64,000 nucleotides of DNA from Duncaniella freteri (lineage in GTDB: Bacteria > Bacteroidota > Bacteroidia > Bacteroidales > Muribaculaceae), in contig NZ_SJSA01000001.1 in NCBI RefSeq assembly GCF_004766125.1, positions 1,798,001 through 1,862,000 of the forward strand. The letters are read 5' to 3'. Position 1 is the first letter of the stretch, and the number at the start of each line of letters is the position of its first letter. The position numbers were made by a program, and so were the translations under genes. The notes under the pieces are model-generated. The model was not told the DNA's origin and searched no databases. It saw only the letters and a list, made by a program, of their open reading frames with translations. Positions 24,764-32,614 of this stretch are shown here, one piece after another.

Positions 24764-25987
24764 TCAGCCCTCCTTTCCTATGTCAGCATTGTCAGCTGAT
24801 GATGTTTCTGTCTCAGTCTCCCCCTCTTTGACAGGGGCTGCGACAGGGTTTACTTTCATTCCGTGGGAGAGTTTGTGATAACCTTCCACTACTATTTTTT
24901 CACCTTTGGCAAGACCGCGTTCTACTATAGTGCTGTTCCCTACCTGCGGTCCTATCTCAATGAAGCGTTTCTCTACAACGCTGTCGGGGCGTACCACATA
25001 GATATATGCACCGCCTTTCTCGATCACCATGGCTTTGTTAGGGATTTCCACGGCATGTTCCCTGACATCAAGAAGGACTTTCACTTTGGTGAATTCTCCC
25101 GGCAGGAGGCTGCGGTCGGGATTAGGCATCTCAGCACGGACGGAGAATGTCCCTGTCTTCGGATCGACCTGAGGATCAGCGAAATCCACAAGCCCTCGGT
25201 GGGGATATACGGAGCCGTCGGCAAGAGTGATGGTCACAAACGAGTTCCATTTCCGTGTGGAGTCCGCGCCTCCGAGATTGACATTCCTGTCCTTGCTGCG
25301 CAGATAGTCGAGAGCGGTCATTGAGAAGTCAACTCTTACAGTGTCGCTTTTCACCACGGTTGCGAGCAGTGATTTGCCACCGCCGGGACCGACGAGTGTG
25401 CCTATGTCGGCTACACGCTCGGATATGAAACCTGATATGGGTGATGTCACCTGAGTGTAGCCAAGGGTCATCTGAGCCTGTGTCAGATCTGCCTCACTTA
25501 CGGCGAGTTCGGCTTTGGATATCTCATAGGCTGCTGTAGCGTTGTCAAGATCGAGCTGGGATGCCGCGTTATGTGCATAGAGAGGCTTTATGCGGTTGAG
25601 GTCGCGCTCCGCTTTCTGCTTGTTGGCACGCGCCTTGTTGACATGGGCACGCGCTTTGTCGACATTAGCTTTATACAAGCGGGGGTCTATGACAAACAAT
25701 GTCTGTCCTTTCTTTATATAAGAGCCCTCCTTGAAGAGCATGTTCTCAAGGTAGCCTTCCACGCGGGCATGGATTTCGACAAACTGTTGGGCTCGGATTT
25801 TGCCTACATATTCGCCGTATATGTTTACATTGTCGGTGGTCACAGTCTCAACCTCCACAGTGGGAAGTATGTTTTCCACTTTCTTAGAGCGGAAAGTGAA
25901 GTATAGGGCAATCCCTGCTGCAATTACTATTATGGCAATGATCGACCAAAACTTTGCGCTCCGTAATGTCATGTATTTATTAGGCAT
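24764..25987 (-). CDS. RND efflux periplasmic adaptor (membrane fusion protein)
   Basis: This adaptor bridges the AcrB-like pump and the outer-membrane factor. It has an N-terminal membrane anchor (FWSIIAIIVIAAGIALYF) with no lipobox Cys, then a barrel-sandwich (lipoyl-like) half with ARVEGYLENMLFKEGSYIKK. A helical hairpin rich in Ala, Lys and Gln follows, then the second barrel-sandwich half with MTLGYTQVTSPISGFI, and a C-terminal beta-barrel. I chose the ATG at 25987. The frame is open to an ATG at 26080, but those extra 31 codons coincide with a 59-base hairpin and would give an odd charged and hydrophobic tail. The ATG at 25972 is also possible. Confidence 0.9.
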   Translation of the reverse strand: MPNKYMTLRSAKFWSIIAIIVIAAGIALYFTFRSKKVENILPTVEVETVTTDNVNIYGEYVGKIRAQQFVEIHARVEGYLENMLFKEGSYIKKGQTLFVIDPRLYKANVDKARAHVNKARANKQKAERDLNRIKPLYAHNAASQLDLDNATAAYEISKAELAVSEADLTQAQMTLGYTQVTSPISGFISERVADIGTLVGPGGGKSLLATVVKSDTVRVDFSMTALDYLRSKDRNVNLGGADSTRKWNSFVTITLADGSVYPHRGLVDFADPQVDPKTGTFSVRAEMPNPDRSLLPGEFTKVKVLLDVREHAVEIPNKAMVIEKGGAYIYVVRPDSVVEKRFIEIGPQVGNSTIVERGLAKGEKIVVEGYHKLSHGMKVNPVAAPVKEGETETETSSADNADIGKEG

Positions 25988-26021
25988 AATCAAAGAAAAA
26001 TTGGTGATAATAAATAATGGG

Positions 26022-26080
26022 ATGAACTTTTTAACAATCAGAATCTTAAATTTAACATTTAAGGATTCTAAAAAGTTCAT
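26022..26080 (-). repeat. Long hairpin in the leader of the RND operon
   Basis: An outer perfect 11-base stem (26022-26032 with 26070-26080) encloses a second stem of 12 pairs with one bulge (26040-26051 with 26057-26069), separated by a one-sided 7-base bulge and closed by a 5-base loop. It lies between the predicted transcript start and the first membrane-anchor codons of the adaptor. No T run follows in the direction of transcription, so it is not a simple terminator. Confidence 0.7.
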
Positions 26081-26130
26081 TCCCTCTGTATATTTTATTT
26101 ATGAGATAAAATTATGGGTTTTTACTTATG

Positions 26131-26159
26131 CAAAGGTAGTGAATCCTGTATTAACACAA
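26131..26159 (-). promoter_or_regulatory. Promoter of the RND efflux operon
   Basis: TACCTTTG (26138-26131) on the minus strand is a good -7 element. The nearest TTG (26159-26157) is 18 bases upstream, slightly short of the usual spacing. Confidence 0.5.
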
Positions 26160-26333
26160 GGTAAAATGTTAACAGAAACATCAAATGTGTAAACCAACGT
26201 CCAATAATAAATACAAATGGTTTGATCATTCGGAATATTTTCAGTGATTACTTGCCGGTGCGTTTCGGAATGGTTTATGATGCGCATCCATGCTGTTTGT
26301 ATTAGGGGTTCTTATTGAATTTATTGTAGCCTG

Positions 26334-26349
26334 ACTTATTGTAATAAGT
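26334..26349. repeat. 16-bp palindrome upstream of the carbohydrate operon
   Basis: ACTTATT-GT-AATAAGT is a perfect dyad located 20 bases upstream of the -33 element of the GH127 promoter. That is a suitable position for an activator or repressor site. The rest of the 354-base gap (26081-26434) is AT-rich and holds only the two divergent promoters. Confidence 0.45.
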
Positions 26350-26369
26350 AAAATATGTTGCTATTAAAG

Positions 26370-26400
26370 TTGCTGAAATAATTAATTTTAACTAACTTTG
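26370..26400 (+). promoter_or_regulatory. Promoter of the first carbohydrate operon
   Basis: TTG (26370-26372), 20 bases and TAACTTTG (26393-26400) match the consensus exactly in spacing. Transcription would start near 26407, about 28 bases before the GTG start of the GH127 gene. Confidence 0.75.
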
Positions 26401-26434
26401 CGGTAATAAAACTTAATTCTAATCCCATTCTGTT

Positions 26435-28522
26435 GTGTATCAAAAATTTACTGCCATATTGGCTGGCGCAGTCATTTCGCTTGGTTTATCAGCGCAATCT
26501 AACGGACTTACTGACACTTCCCGCAGTCGGCATGCTGTAATGAGCAATACCCCTCTCGGAGCTGTGAAATGGACCGGAGGATTTTGGGGAGAGCGTTTTA
26601 ATGTATATAGCGGTACTTCTCTTCAAAGCATGTGGGACACTTGGAACAATCCTGACGTTTCTCACGGTTTCCGCAACTTTGAGATTGCTGCCGGCACCTG
26701 TCCCGGAGAGCATTGGGGGCCACCTTTCCACGACGGCGATATGTACAAGTGGCTTGAGGCGGTGGCGGCTGTGTATGCTGTCAACAAAGACCCCGAACTT
26801 GATGCCCTGATGGATAAGTTTATCGGACAGGTGGTCAAGGCGCAGAGGGAGGATGGGTATATCCATACACCTGTGATCATTGACGAGCGCAACCGCGGGG
26901 TCGATACTCATGCTTTCCATAAGGATCAGACCGTGGTTGGCACCAAGGTGGGAGCCGAAGATGAGAAAGGCGCGTTTGCCAATCGTCTTAACTTCGAGAC
27001 CTACAATCTCGGACATCTCATGATGGCGGGTATTGTTCATAAGAGAGCCACCGGCAAGACAACGCTGTTTGATGCTGCGGTCAAGGCTACTGATTTTCTG
27101 TGCCATTTTTATGAGACAGCTTCCGCTGAGCTTGCCCGCAATGCCATATGTCCCTCGCATTATATGGGTGTGGTGGAGATGTATCGTGAGACACGCAATC
27201 CGCGTTACCTCGATTTTGCCAACAATCTTATCAACATACGCGGGCTGGTCGAGAACGGCACTGACGACAATCAGGACCGTATTCCGTTCCGCGACCAGTA
27301 CAATGCCATGGGTCACGCTGTCCGTGCAAATTATCTTTATGCGGGAGTGGCTGACCTGTATGCCGAGACCGGTGAGGAGCAGCTGATGAAGAACCTCACA
27401 AGTATATGGAACGACATTGTGACCCGTAAGATGTATATCACAGGAGCATGTGGTGCGCTCTATGACGGCACATCACCCGACGGTACATGCTATGAGCCTG
27501 ACAGCATACAGAAGGTGCACCAGAGTTATGGCCGTCCCTATCAGCTCCCTAACAGCACAGCCCACAACGAGACATGTGCCAATATCGGTAATATGCTGTT
27601 CAACTGGCGCATGCTTGAGTCGACCGGCGATGCCAGATATGCCGACATAGTGGAGACCGCTCTTTACAACAGTGTGCTCAGCGGTGTCAGTCTTGACGGC
27701 AAGCGGTATTTCTACACCAATCCGCTCCGTATGAGCGATAATCTTCCCTATACTCTCCGCTGGCCCAAGACCCGCGAGGAGTACATAAGCTGTTTCTGCT
27801 GTCCGCCCAATACGCTCCGTACAATCTGTGAAGCTCAGAACTACGCATATACGGTTAATGACAGCACCCTGTGGTGTAACCTTTATGGGGATAGCGAGCT
27901 GCGCACGTCTCTCGGCAAGAAGCGTCCTCTTGCTGTGACCCAGCACACAGGTTATCCTTATGACGGCAAAGTGGTGCTGAAATTTGTAGAGACACCTAAG
28001 AAAGAGGATATCACCCTGAATCTCCGTGTGCCTTCATGGTGCGATAAAGCCACGGTGAGTGTCAACGGTAAGCCTGAGGCTGTAAGTGTTACCCCTGACA
28101 GCTATATCTCCCTGCGCAGGGTGTGGAAGCCCGGCGATGAAGTAGTGTTCGATATGGATATGCGCACCCGGCTTCTTGAGTCGAATCCTCTTGTCGAGGA
28201 GACTCGCAATCATGTGGCTGTAAAGCGCGGTCCTATCGTCTACTGCCTTGAGAGCATTGATATAGAGGATGGCAAGTCAATCGATGATGTGCTCATTCCT
28301 GCTGATGCGGCGTTCACTGAAAAGGACATCACTATCGACGGAAGCCGTATGACAGCACTTGAGACCATGGCGCGCCTGGCTGACAACGGTGATTGGACCG
28401 GCAAGCTTTATCGCGAGGTAGGGAGTGCCGACAAGAGTGTCAGAGTGACCCTTATACCTTACTATGCCTGGGGAAACCGTGACAAGGCTGAAATGAGTGT
28501 ATGGTTGCCTTTGTCGAGGTGA
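26435..28522 (+). CDS. GH127-type beta-L-arabinofuranosidase (GH127/GH146 clan)
   Basis: This is an exported glycosidase predicted to release beta-linked L-arabinofuranose from plant polymers. The GTG at 26435 is the only suitable start, because TAA lies in frame 15 bases before, and it gives a normal signal peptide ending near Ala20. The 695 residues show the (alpha/alpha)6 barrel region and the metal/cysteine centre. Glu379 and Cys381 in HNETCANIGN and Cys455-Cys456 in CFCCPPN match Glu338, Cys340 and Cys417-Cys418 of HypBA1, in which Cys417 is the nucleophile. The stretch that carries the general acid in HypBA1 is longer here and its Glu is not obvious. First gene of a 12-gene operon. Confidence 0.85.
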   Translation: MYQKFTAILAGAVISLGLSAQSNGLTDTSRSRHAVMSNTPLGAVKWTGGFWGERFNVYSGTSLQSMWDTWNNPDVSHGFRNFEIAAGTCPGEHWGPPFHDGDMYKWLEAVAAVYAVNKDPELDALMDKFIGQVVKAQREDGYIHTPVIIDERNRGVDTHAFHKDQTVVGTKVGAEDEKGAFANRLNFETYNLGHLMMAGIVHKRATGKTTLFDAAVKATDFLCHFYETASAELARNAICPSHYMGVVEMYRETRNPRYLDFANNLINIRGLVENGTDDNQDRIPFRDQYNAMGHAVRANYLYAGVADLYAETGEEQLMKNLTSIWNDIVTRKMYITGACGALYDGTSPDGTCYEPDSIQKVHQSYGRPYQLPNSTAHNETCANIGNMLFNWRMLESTGDARYADIVETALYNSVLSGVSLDGKRYFYTNPLRMSDNLPYTLRWPKTREEYISCFCCPPNTLRTICEAQNYAYTVNDSTLWCNLYGDSELRTSLGKKRPLAVTQHTGYPYDGKVVLKFVETPKKEDITLNLRVPSWCDKATVSVNGKPEAVSVTPDSYISLRRVWKPGDEVVFDMDMRTRLLESNPLVEETRNHVAVKRGPIVYCLESIDIEDGKSIDDVLIPADAAFTEKDITIDGSRMTALETMARLADNGDWTGKLYREVGSADKSVRVTLIPYYAWGNRDKAEMSVWLPLSR

Positions 28523-28579
28523 TCGGCGTTCGGTGACATTTGTCCGGCGGGGATATTATAACAAACAAAAAATAACAGC

Positions 28580-30403
28580 ATGAAGAAATCTTTTACCACA
28601 GCAGGGCTTCTTTTCACGGCATTTACATTATATTCAGCCGACATTTATGTATCGCCTGCGGGTGATGACCGGAACTCCGGCGAACAGGGTGCGCCTAAAG
28701 CCACTCTTACTTCGGCTCTGCGTCAGGCGCGCGAGATGCGACGTCAGTCCCTTCCGGGAGTTGAGTCGGGAGTGACCATACATATGGCACCGGGGAATTA
28801 TTGTGTGTATGAGCCTGTGTTTGTGCGTCCTGAGGACAGTGGCACGCCCGAGGCTCCGACTGTCATAACATCCGACGGTGTTGCATGGCTCAATGGAGGA
28901 GTCAGGATTGACGGTTGGAAACGTCAGGGCAAGCTTCTTGTGGCAGATGTGCCTGCGTTCAATGGTCGTCCGCTCGATTTCCGTCAGTTATATGTCAATG
29001 GAAAGAAGGCGGTGCGGGCTCGTGACGTGCAGGATTTTGAGAAGATGCACCGTATCATGAGCAATGATCCTGTCAACGAAATTCTTTGGGTGCCTGCCGA
29101 GGCTGTCAAAGGGATATTGAAGTCACCCTATGCCGAGATGGTGCTGCATGAGATGTGGTGTGTGGCGAATCTGCGTATCAAGTCCATAGAGATACATGGT
29201 GACAGCGCAGCTGTAAGGTTCCATAATCCTGAGAGCCGCATACAGTTTGAGCATCCTTGGCCGCGTCCGATGGTTACTACCGACGGACATAATTCGGCAT
29301 TCTATCTCACCAATGCCAAAGAGCTTCTCGACACTCCGGGAGAATGGTATCACGACATCAGCACCCGAAAGTTGTATTACTATCCTTATCCCGGAGAGAC
29401 TGTCACAGACGCAGTGGTTCCTGCCGTTGAGACACTTCTCAATGTGGAGGGTACGCTCGACCGTCCTGTTGAGAATGTGAGATTTGAGAATATAGGGTTT
29501 GAGTACACAACCTGGATGCGTCCCTCTCTTATGGGGCACGTGCCTTTGCAGGCAGGAATGTATATGACCGACGGTTACAGGATCAGTCCGAAGATGGAAC
29601 GTTATCAGAACCATAAGCTCGACAATCAGGGCTGGCTCGGTCGTCCCGAGTCTGCGGTCACTGTGAGCGGGGCAAGGGATGTGTATTTCATCGGATGCCG
29701 GTTCGAGCATCTCGGTTCGTCGGGGCTCGATTACAAATGGGGCACACAAGGCGGACTTGTAAAGGGATGTCTGTTCCGTGACATAGCAGGAAACGGCATT
29801 GTGGCTGGAAGTTTCAGCCCTGGGTCGCATGAGACCCATCTGCCTTATGATCCTGCTGACGGCAGGGAATTATGTTCAGGCCTCATCATATCCAATAATC
29901 TCATCACAGATGTATCCAACGAGGACTGGGGCACGCTCGGCATTGCTGCCGGCTACGTCAAGGGTATCAATATAGAGCACAATGAGATCAGTGATGTGTC
30001 CTACAGTGGCATAAGTCTCGGGTGGGGATGGACTCGCACAGTCAACTGCATGCGCGACAACCGTGTGCATGCCAATCTGATACATCATTATGCCCGCCAT
30101 ATGTATGATGTGGCAGGCGTGTACACGCTTGGCTCTCAGCCTCACAGTTGGGTGACAGAGAACTGTGTGCGTGACATATATGTGCCGGGTTATGCTCATG
30201 ACCCCAAACATTGGTTCTATCTTTACACCGATGAGGGCTCTTCATTCATCACAGTGAAGGACAATTGGACCGAAAGTGAAAAATTTCTCCGGAATGCCAA
30301 CGGTCCTGGCAATGTGTGGGAGAACAATGGTCCGAACGTGGACTCCAAAATCAAGGAGAATGCCGGACTTACCAAAGATTATCAATACCTTAAAACCTTA
30401 TAA
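28580..30403 (+). CDS. Right-handed parallel beta-helix glycosidase, GH141-like candidate
   Basis: A 607-residue exported protein with a signal peptide ending near residue 20 (LYSA). The start IYVSPAGDDRNSGEQGAPKA is the usual opening of secreted beta-helix enzymes. Coils rich in Asn, Asp and Gly follow, for example ISNNLITDVSNEDWGTLGIA and IEHNEISDVSYSGISLG. A segment DYKWGTQGG lies near the middle. Length and layout fit GH141 (alpha-L-fucosidase in rhamnogalacturonan II breakdown, or xylanase). Other beta-helix families cannot be ruled out by eye. It is 57 bases after the GH127 gene and 6 bases before a GH78 gene. Confidence 0.65.
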   Translation: MKKSFTTAGLLFTAFTLYSADIYVSPAGDDRNSGEQGAPKATLTSALRQAREMRRQSLPGVESGVTIHMAPGNYCVYEPVFVRPEDSGTPEAPTVITSDGVAWLNGGVRIDGWKRQGKLLVADVPAFNGRPLDFRQLYVNGKKAVRARDVQDFEKMHRIMSNDPVNEILWVPAEAVKGILKSPYAEMVLHEMWCVANLRIKSIEIHGDSAAVRFHNPESRIQFEHPWPRPMVTTDGHNSAFYLTNAKELLDTPGEWYHDISTRKLYYYPYPGETVTDAVVPAVETLLNVEGTLDRPVENVRFENIGFEYTTWMRPSLMGHVPLQAGMYMTDGYRISPKMERYQNHKLDNQGWLGRPESAVTVSGARDVYFIGCRFEHLGSSGLDYKWGTQGGLVKGCLFRDIAGNGIVAGSFSPGSHETHLPYDPADGRELCSGLIISNNLITDVSNEDWGTLGIAAGYVKGINIEHNEISDVSYSGISLGWGWTRTVNCMRDNRVHANLIHHYARHMYDVAGVYTLGSQPHSWVTENCVRDIYVPGYAHDPKHWFYLYTDEGSSFITVKDNWTESEKFLRNANGPGNVWENNGPNVDSKIKENAGLTKDYQYLKTL

Positions 30404-30409
30404 TCAGCC

Positions 30410-32614
30410 ATGAGTAAAAGATGGATGACATTATTGGGCGTATTTGCCTTGGCTTCGGCAGCTTCAGCTCAGACCTGGATATGGTATCCGGGCGACTATG
30501 AGATATGGCTCGGCAACCGGATGAACAACAACCGTACCGAGCGGGGAGCATTCTTTCCCCCTTTCTGGAAAACCGACAGCCATTTTGTGACTGTGGAGTT
30601 CAGCAAGCAGCTCGACCTTGCCCAGCCTGAGGAGATCGAGATTGCGGCTGAGGGTAAATACAACGTGAAGTTTGACGGCAAGCTCCAGTTCGGAATGCCT
30701 GATAAGTTCACCTTGCCGGCAGGCAAGCATAGTCTTAACATAAAGGTGTGGAATCAGTCGACACCACCTTCTATATATGTGAAAGGACGTTCCGTCAACA
30801 GCGACGGAACATGGAAAGTGACCAACGAGGATAAAGAATGGATTGACGAAAGCGGAAAGGCGAGCGACACTTCCGCCACCGAGTATGCTCTTGCAGGATA
30901 CTGGGACTTTAATGACATTAACACACCTCCCTCCAAGGTGTCGCCGCTGAGATATGAGCCTATGTCATATGTCTCGGTTGAGGATAAGACAGCCGATGGC
31001 GGCAGGCTCTATGACTTCGGTAAAGAGACTTTCGGCCGCATTGTGCTCAAGGATATTGTAGGGCATGGGACTGTGAATATATATTATGGTGAAAGTCCGG
31101 AGGAGGCTCTTGACCTTGACCATTGCGAGACTCTCGACAAGATCAGATTCTCGGCAGATGATGTGCGTGACCTTGCCACCAATGTGTCGGTCCGCAATTC
31201 CGGTGACTACACTCTTGATAACACTAAAGCGTTCAGATACGTGTATGTGGCTCCCGAATCGGGAGTGAAAGTAGGGGATGTTGCAATGCTGTATGAGTAT
31301 GCTCCGGTGGAATATCGAGGCTCGTTCAGATGCAGCGACCCTGAACTTAACCGTATATGGGATGTCGGTGCCTACACCATGCATCTCACGACAAGAGAAT
31401 TTTTTATTGACGGTATAAAGCGTGACCGTTGGGTGTGGAGCGGAGATGCAGTACAGAGCTATCTGATGAACTACTATCTGTTCTTTGACAGTCCGACGGT
31501 CAAGCGCACAACGCGCCTCCTGCGTGGCAAGGACCCTGTCACAGCCCATATCAATACCATAATGGACTATACTCTGTACTGGTTCAATGGGATATATGAC
31601 TATTACCTGTACACCGGTGACAAGGATTTTGTGAAAGAACTCTATCCCAGGATGCAGTCTCTGATGGAGTATGTGCTCGGACGCACCAATAAGGATGGAA
31701 TGCTTGAGGGTATGACCGGCGATTGGGTGTTTGTCGATTGGGCTGATTTCCCTATGAGCAAGCAGGGCGCGCTGTCATTTGAACAGGTGCTTTTCTGCAA
31801 GAGCCTTGAGACAATGAAGCTTTGCGCTGATATTGTTGGCGATACCGCCGATGCCGGTCGTTACGGCAAACTTGCTTCGGAGCTTCGTGGAAAGCTTATT
31901 CCTACATTCTGGGATGAGTCGCGCCAGGCTCTCGTACATAATGTGGAGAACGGCAGGAAAAGTGATCAGGTCAACAAATTTGCCAATATGTTTGCCATCA
32001 ATTACGGTTTCTTTGACGCTCCTACCACAAAGTCAGTCATGGAGAATGTGATGCTCAATCCCTCTGTCCCTGCTATCACCACCCCCTATATGCGCTTCTA
32101 TGAGCTGGAGTCACTGTGCAGCCAGGGTATGCAGGAGCAGGTGCTCGGAGAGATGAAGGATTACTGGGGCGGAATGCTCCGTGAGGGCGCGACATCATTC
32201 TGGGAGAAATATGTCCCTACCGATTCAGGTTCCCAGCATCTTGCCATGTATGGTCGTCCCTACGGCAAGAGCCTGTGTCATGCATGGGGTGCAAGTCCTG
32301 TCTATCTGCTTGGGAAGTATTATCTTGGGGTTATTCCGGTAAAGCCGGGTTACGAGGAATTTTCGATCACTCCTGTTCTCGGAGGACTGAAATGGATGGA
32401 AGGTTCGGTCCCCACTCCTGATGGAGACATATCGGTATATATGAACGACAGAGAGATCCGCATAAAGGCGACTGAGGGCAAAGGGTATCTTAATGTCCGC
32501 TCCGGTAAGCTTCCAAAATCATCTTATGGAAAGTTTGAAAAGACCGGAGACAACAGTTATCGTCTTTTTATAGATACACATGATGAAATAACAGTCAAAT
32601 ACAAGCATATCTGA
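30410..32614 (+). CDS. GH78 alpha-L-rhamnosidase (variant active-site motif)
   Basis: A 734-residue exported enzyme with a signal peptide ending SAASA. An N-terminal beta-sandwich is followed by the (alpha/alpha)6 catalytic domain and a C-terminal beta-sandwich. The GH78 hallmark usually reads PQRDERxxWTGD; here it is DGIKRDRWVWSGD (334-346). The general-acid Glu position appears to be Asp339, with the rest of the motif kept. Glu599 in SFWEKY is a candidate general base. It should remove terminal alpha-L-rhamnose from pectic side chains. Its TGA stop overlaps the ATG of the next gene by one base (TGATG), implying translational coupling. Confidence 0.82.
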   Translation: MSKRWMTLLGVFALASAASAQTWIWYPGDYEIWLGNRMNNNRTERGAFFPPFWKTDSHFVTVEFSKQLDLAQPEEIEIAAEGKYNVKFDGKLQFGMPDKFTLPAGKHSLNIKVWNQSTPPSIYVKGRSVNSDGTWKVTNEDKEWIDESGKASDTSATEYALAGYWDFNDINTPPSKVSPLRYEPMSYVSVEDKTADGGRLYDFGKETFGRIVLKDIVGHGTVNIYYGESPEEALDLDHCETLDKIRFSADDVRDLATNVSVRNSGDYTLDNTKAFRYVYVAPESGVKVGDVAMLYEYAPVEYRGSFRCSDPELNRIWDVGAYTMHLTTREFFIDGIKRDRWVWSGDAVQSYLMNYYLFFDSPTVKRTTRLLRGKDPVTAHINTIMDYTLYWFNGIYDYYLYTGDKDFVKELYPRMQSLMEYVLGRTNKDGMLEGMTGDWVFVDWADFPMSKQGALSFEQVLFCKSLETMKLCADIVGDTADAGRYGKLASELRGKLIPTFWDESRQALVHNVENGRKSDQVNKFANMFAINYGFFDAPTTKSVMENVMLNPSVPAITTPYMRFYELESLCSQGMQEQVLGEMKDYWGGMLREGATSFWEKYVPTDSGSQHLAMYGRPYGKSLCHAWGASPVYLLGKYYLGVIPVKPGYEEFSITPVLGGLKWMEGSVPTPDGDISVYMNDREIRIKATEGKGYLNVRSGKLPKSSYGKFEKTGDNSYRLFIDTHDEITVKYKHI

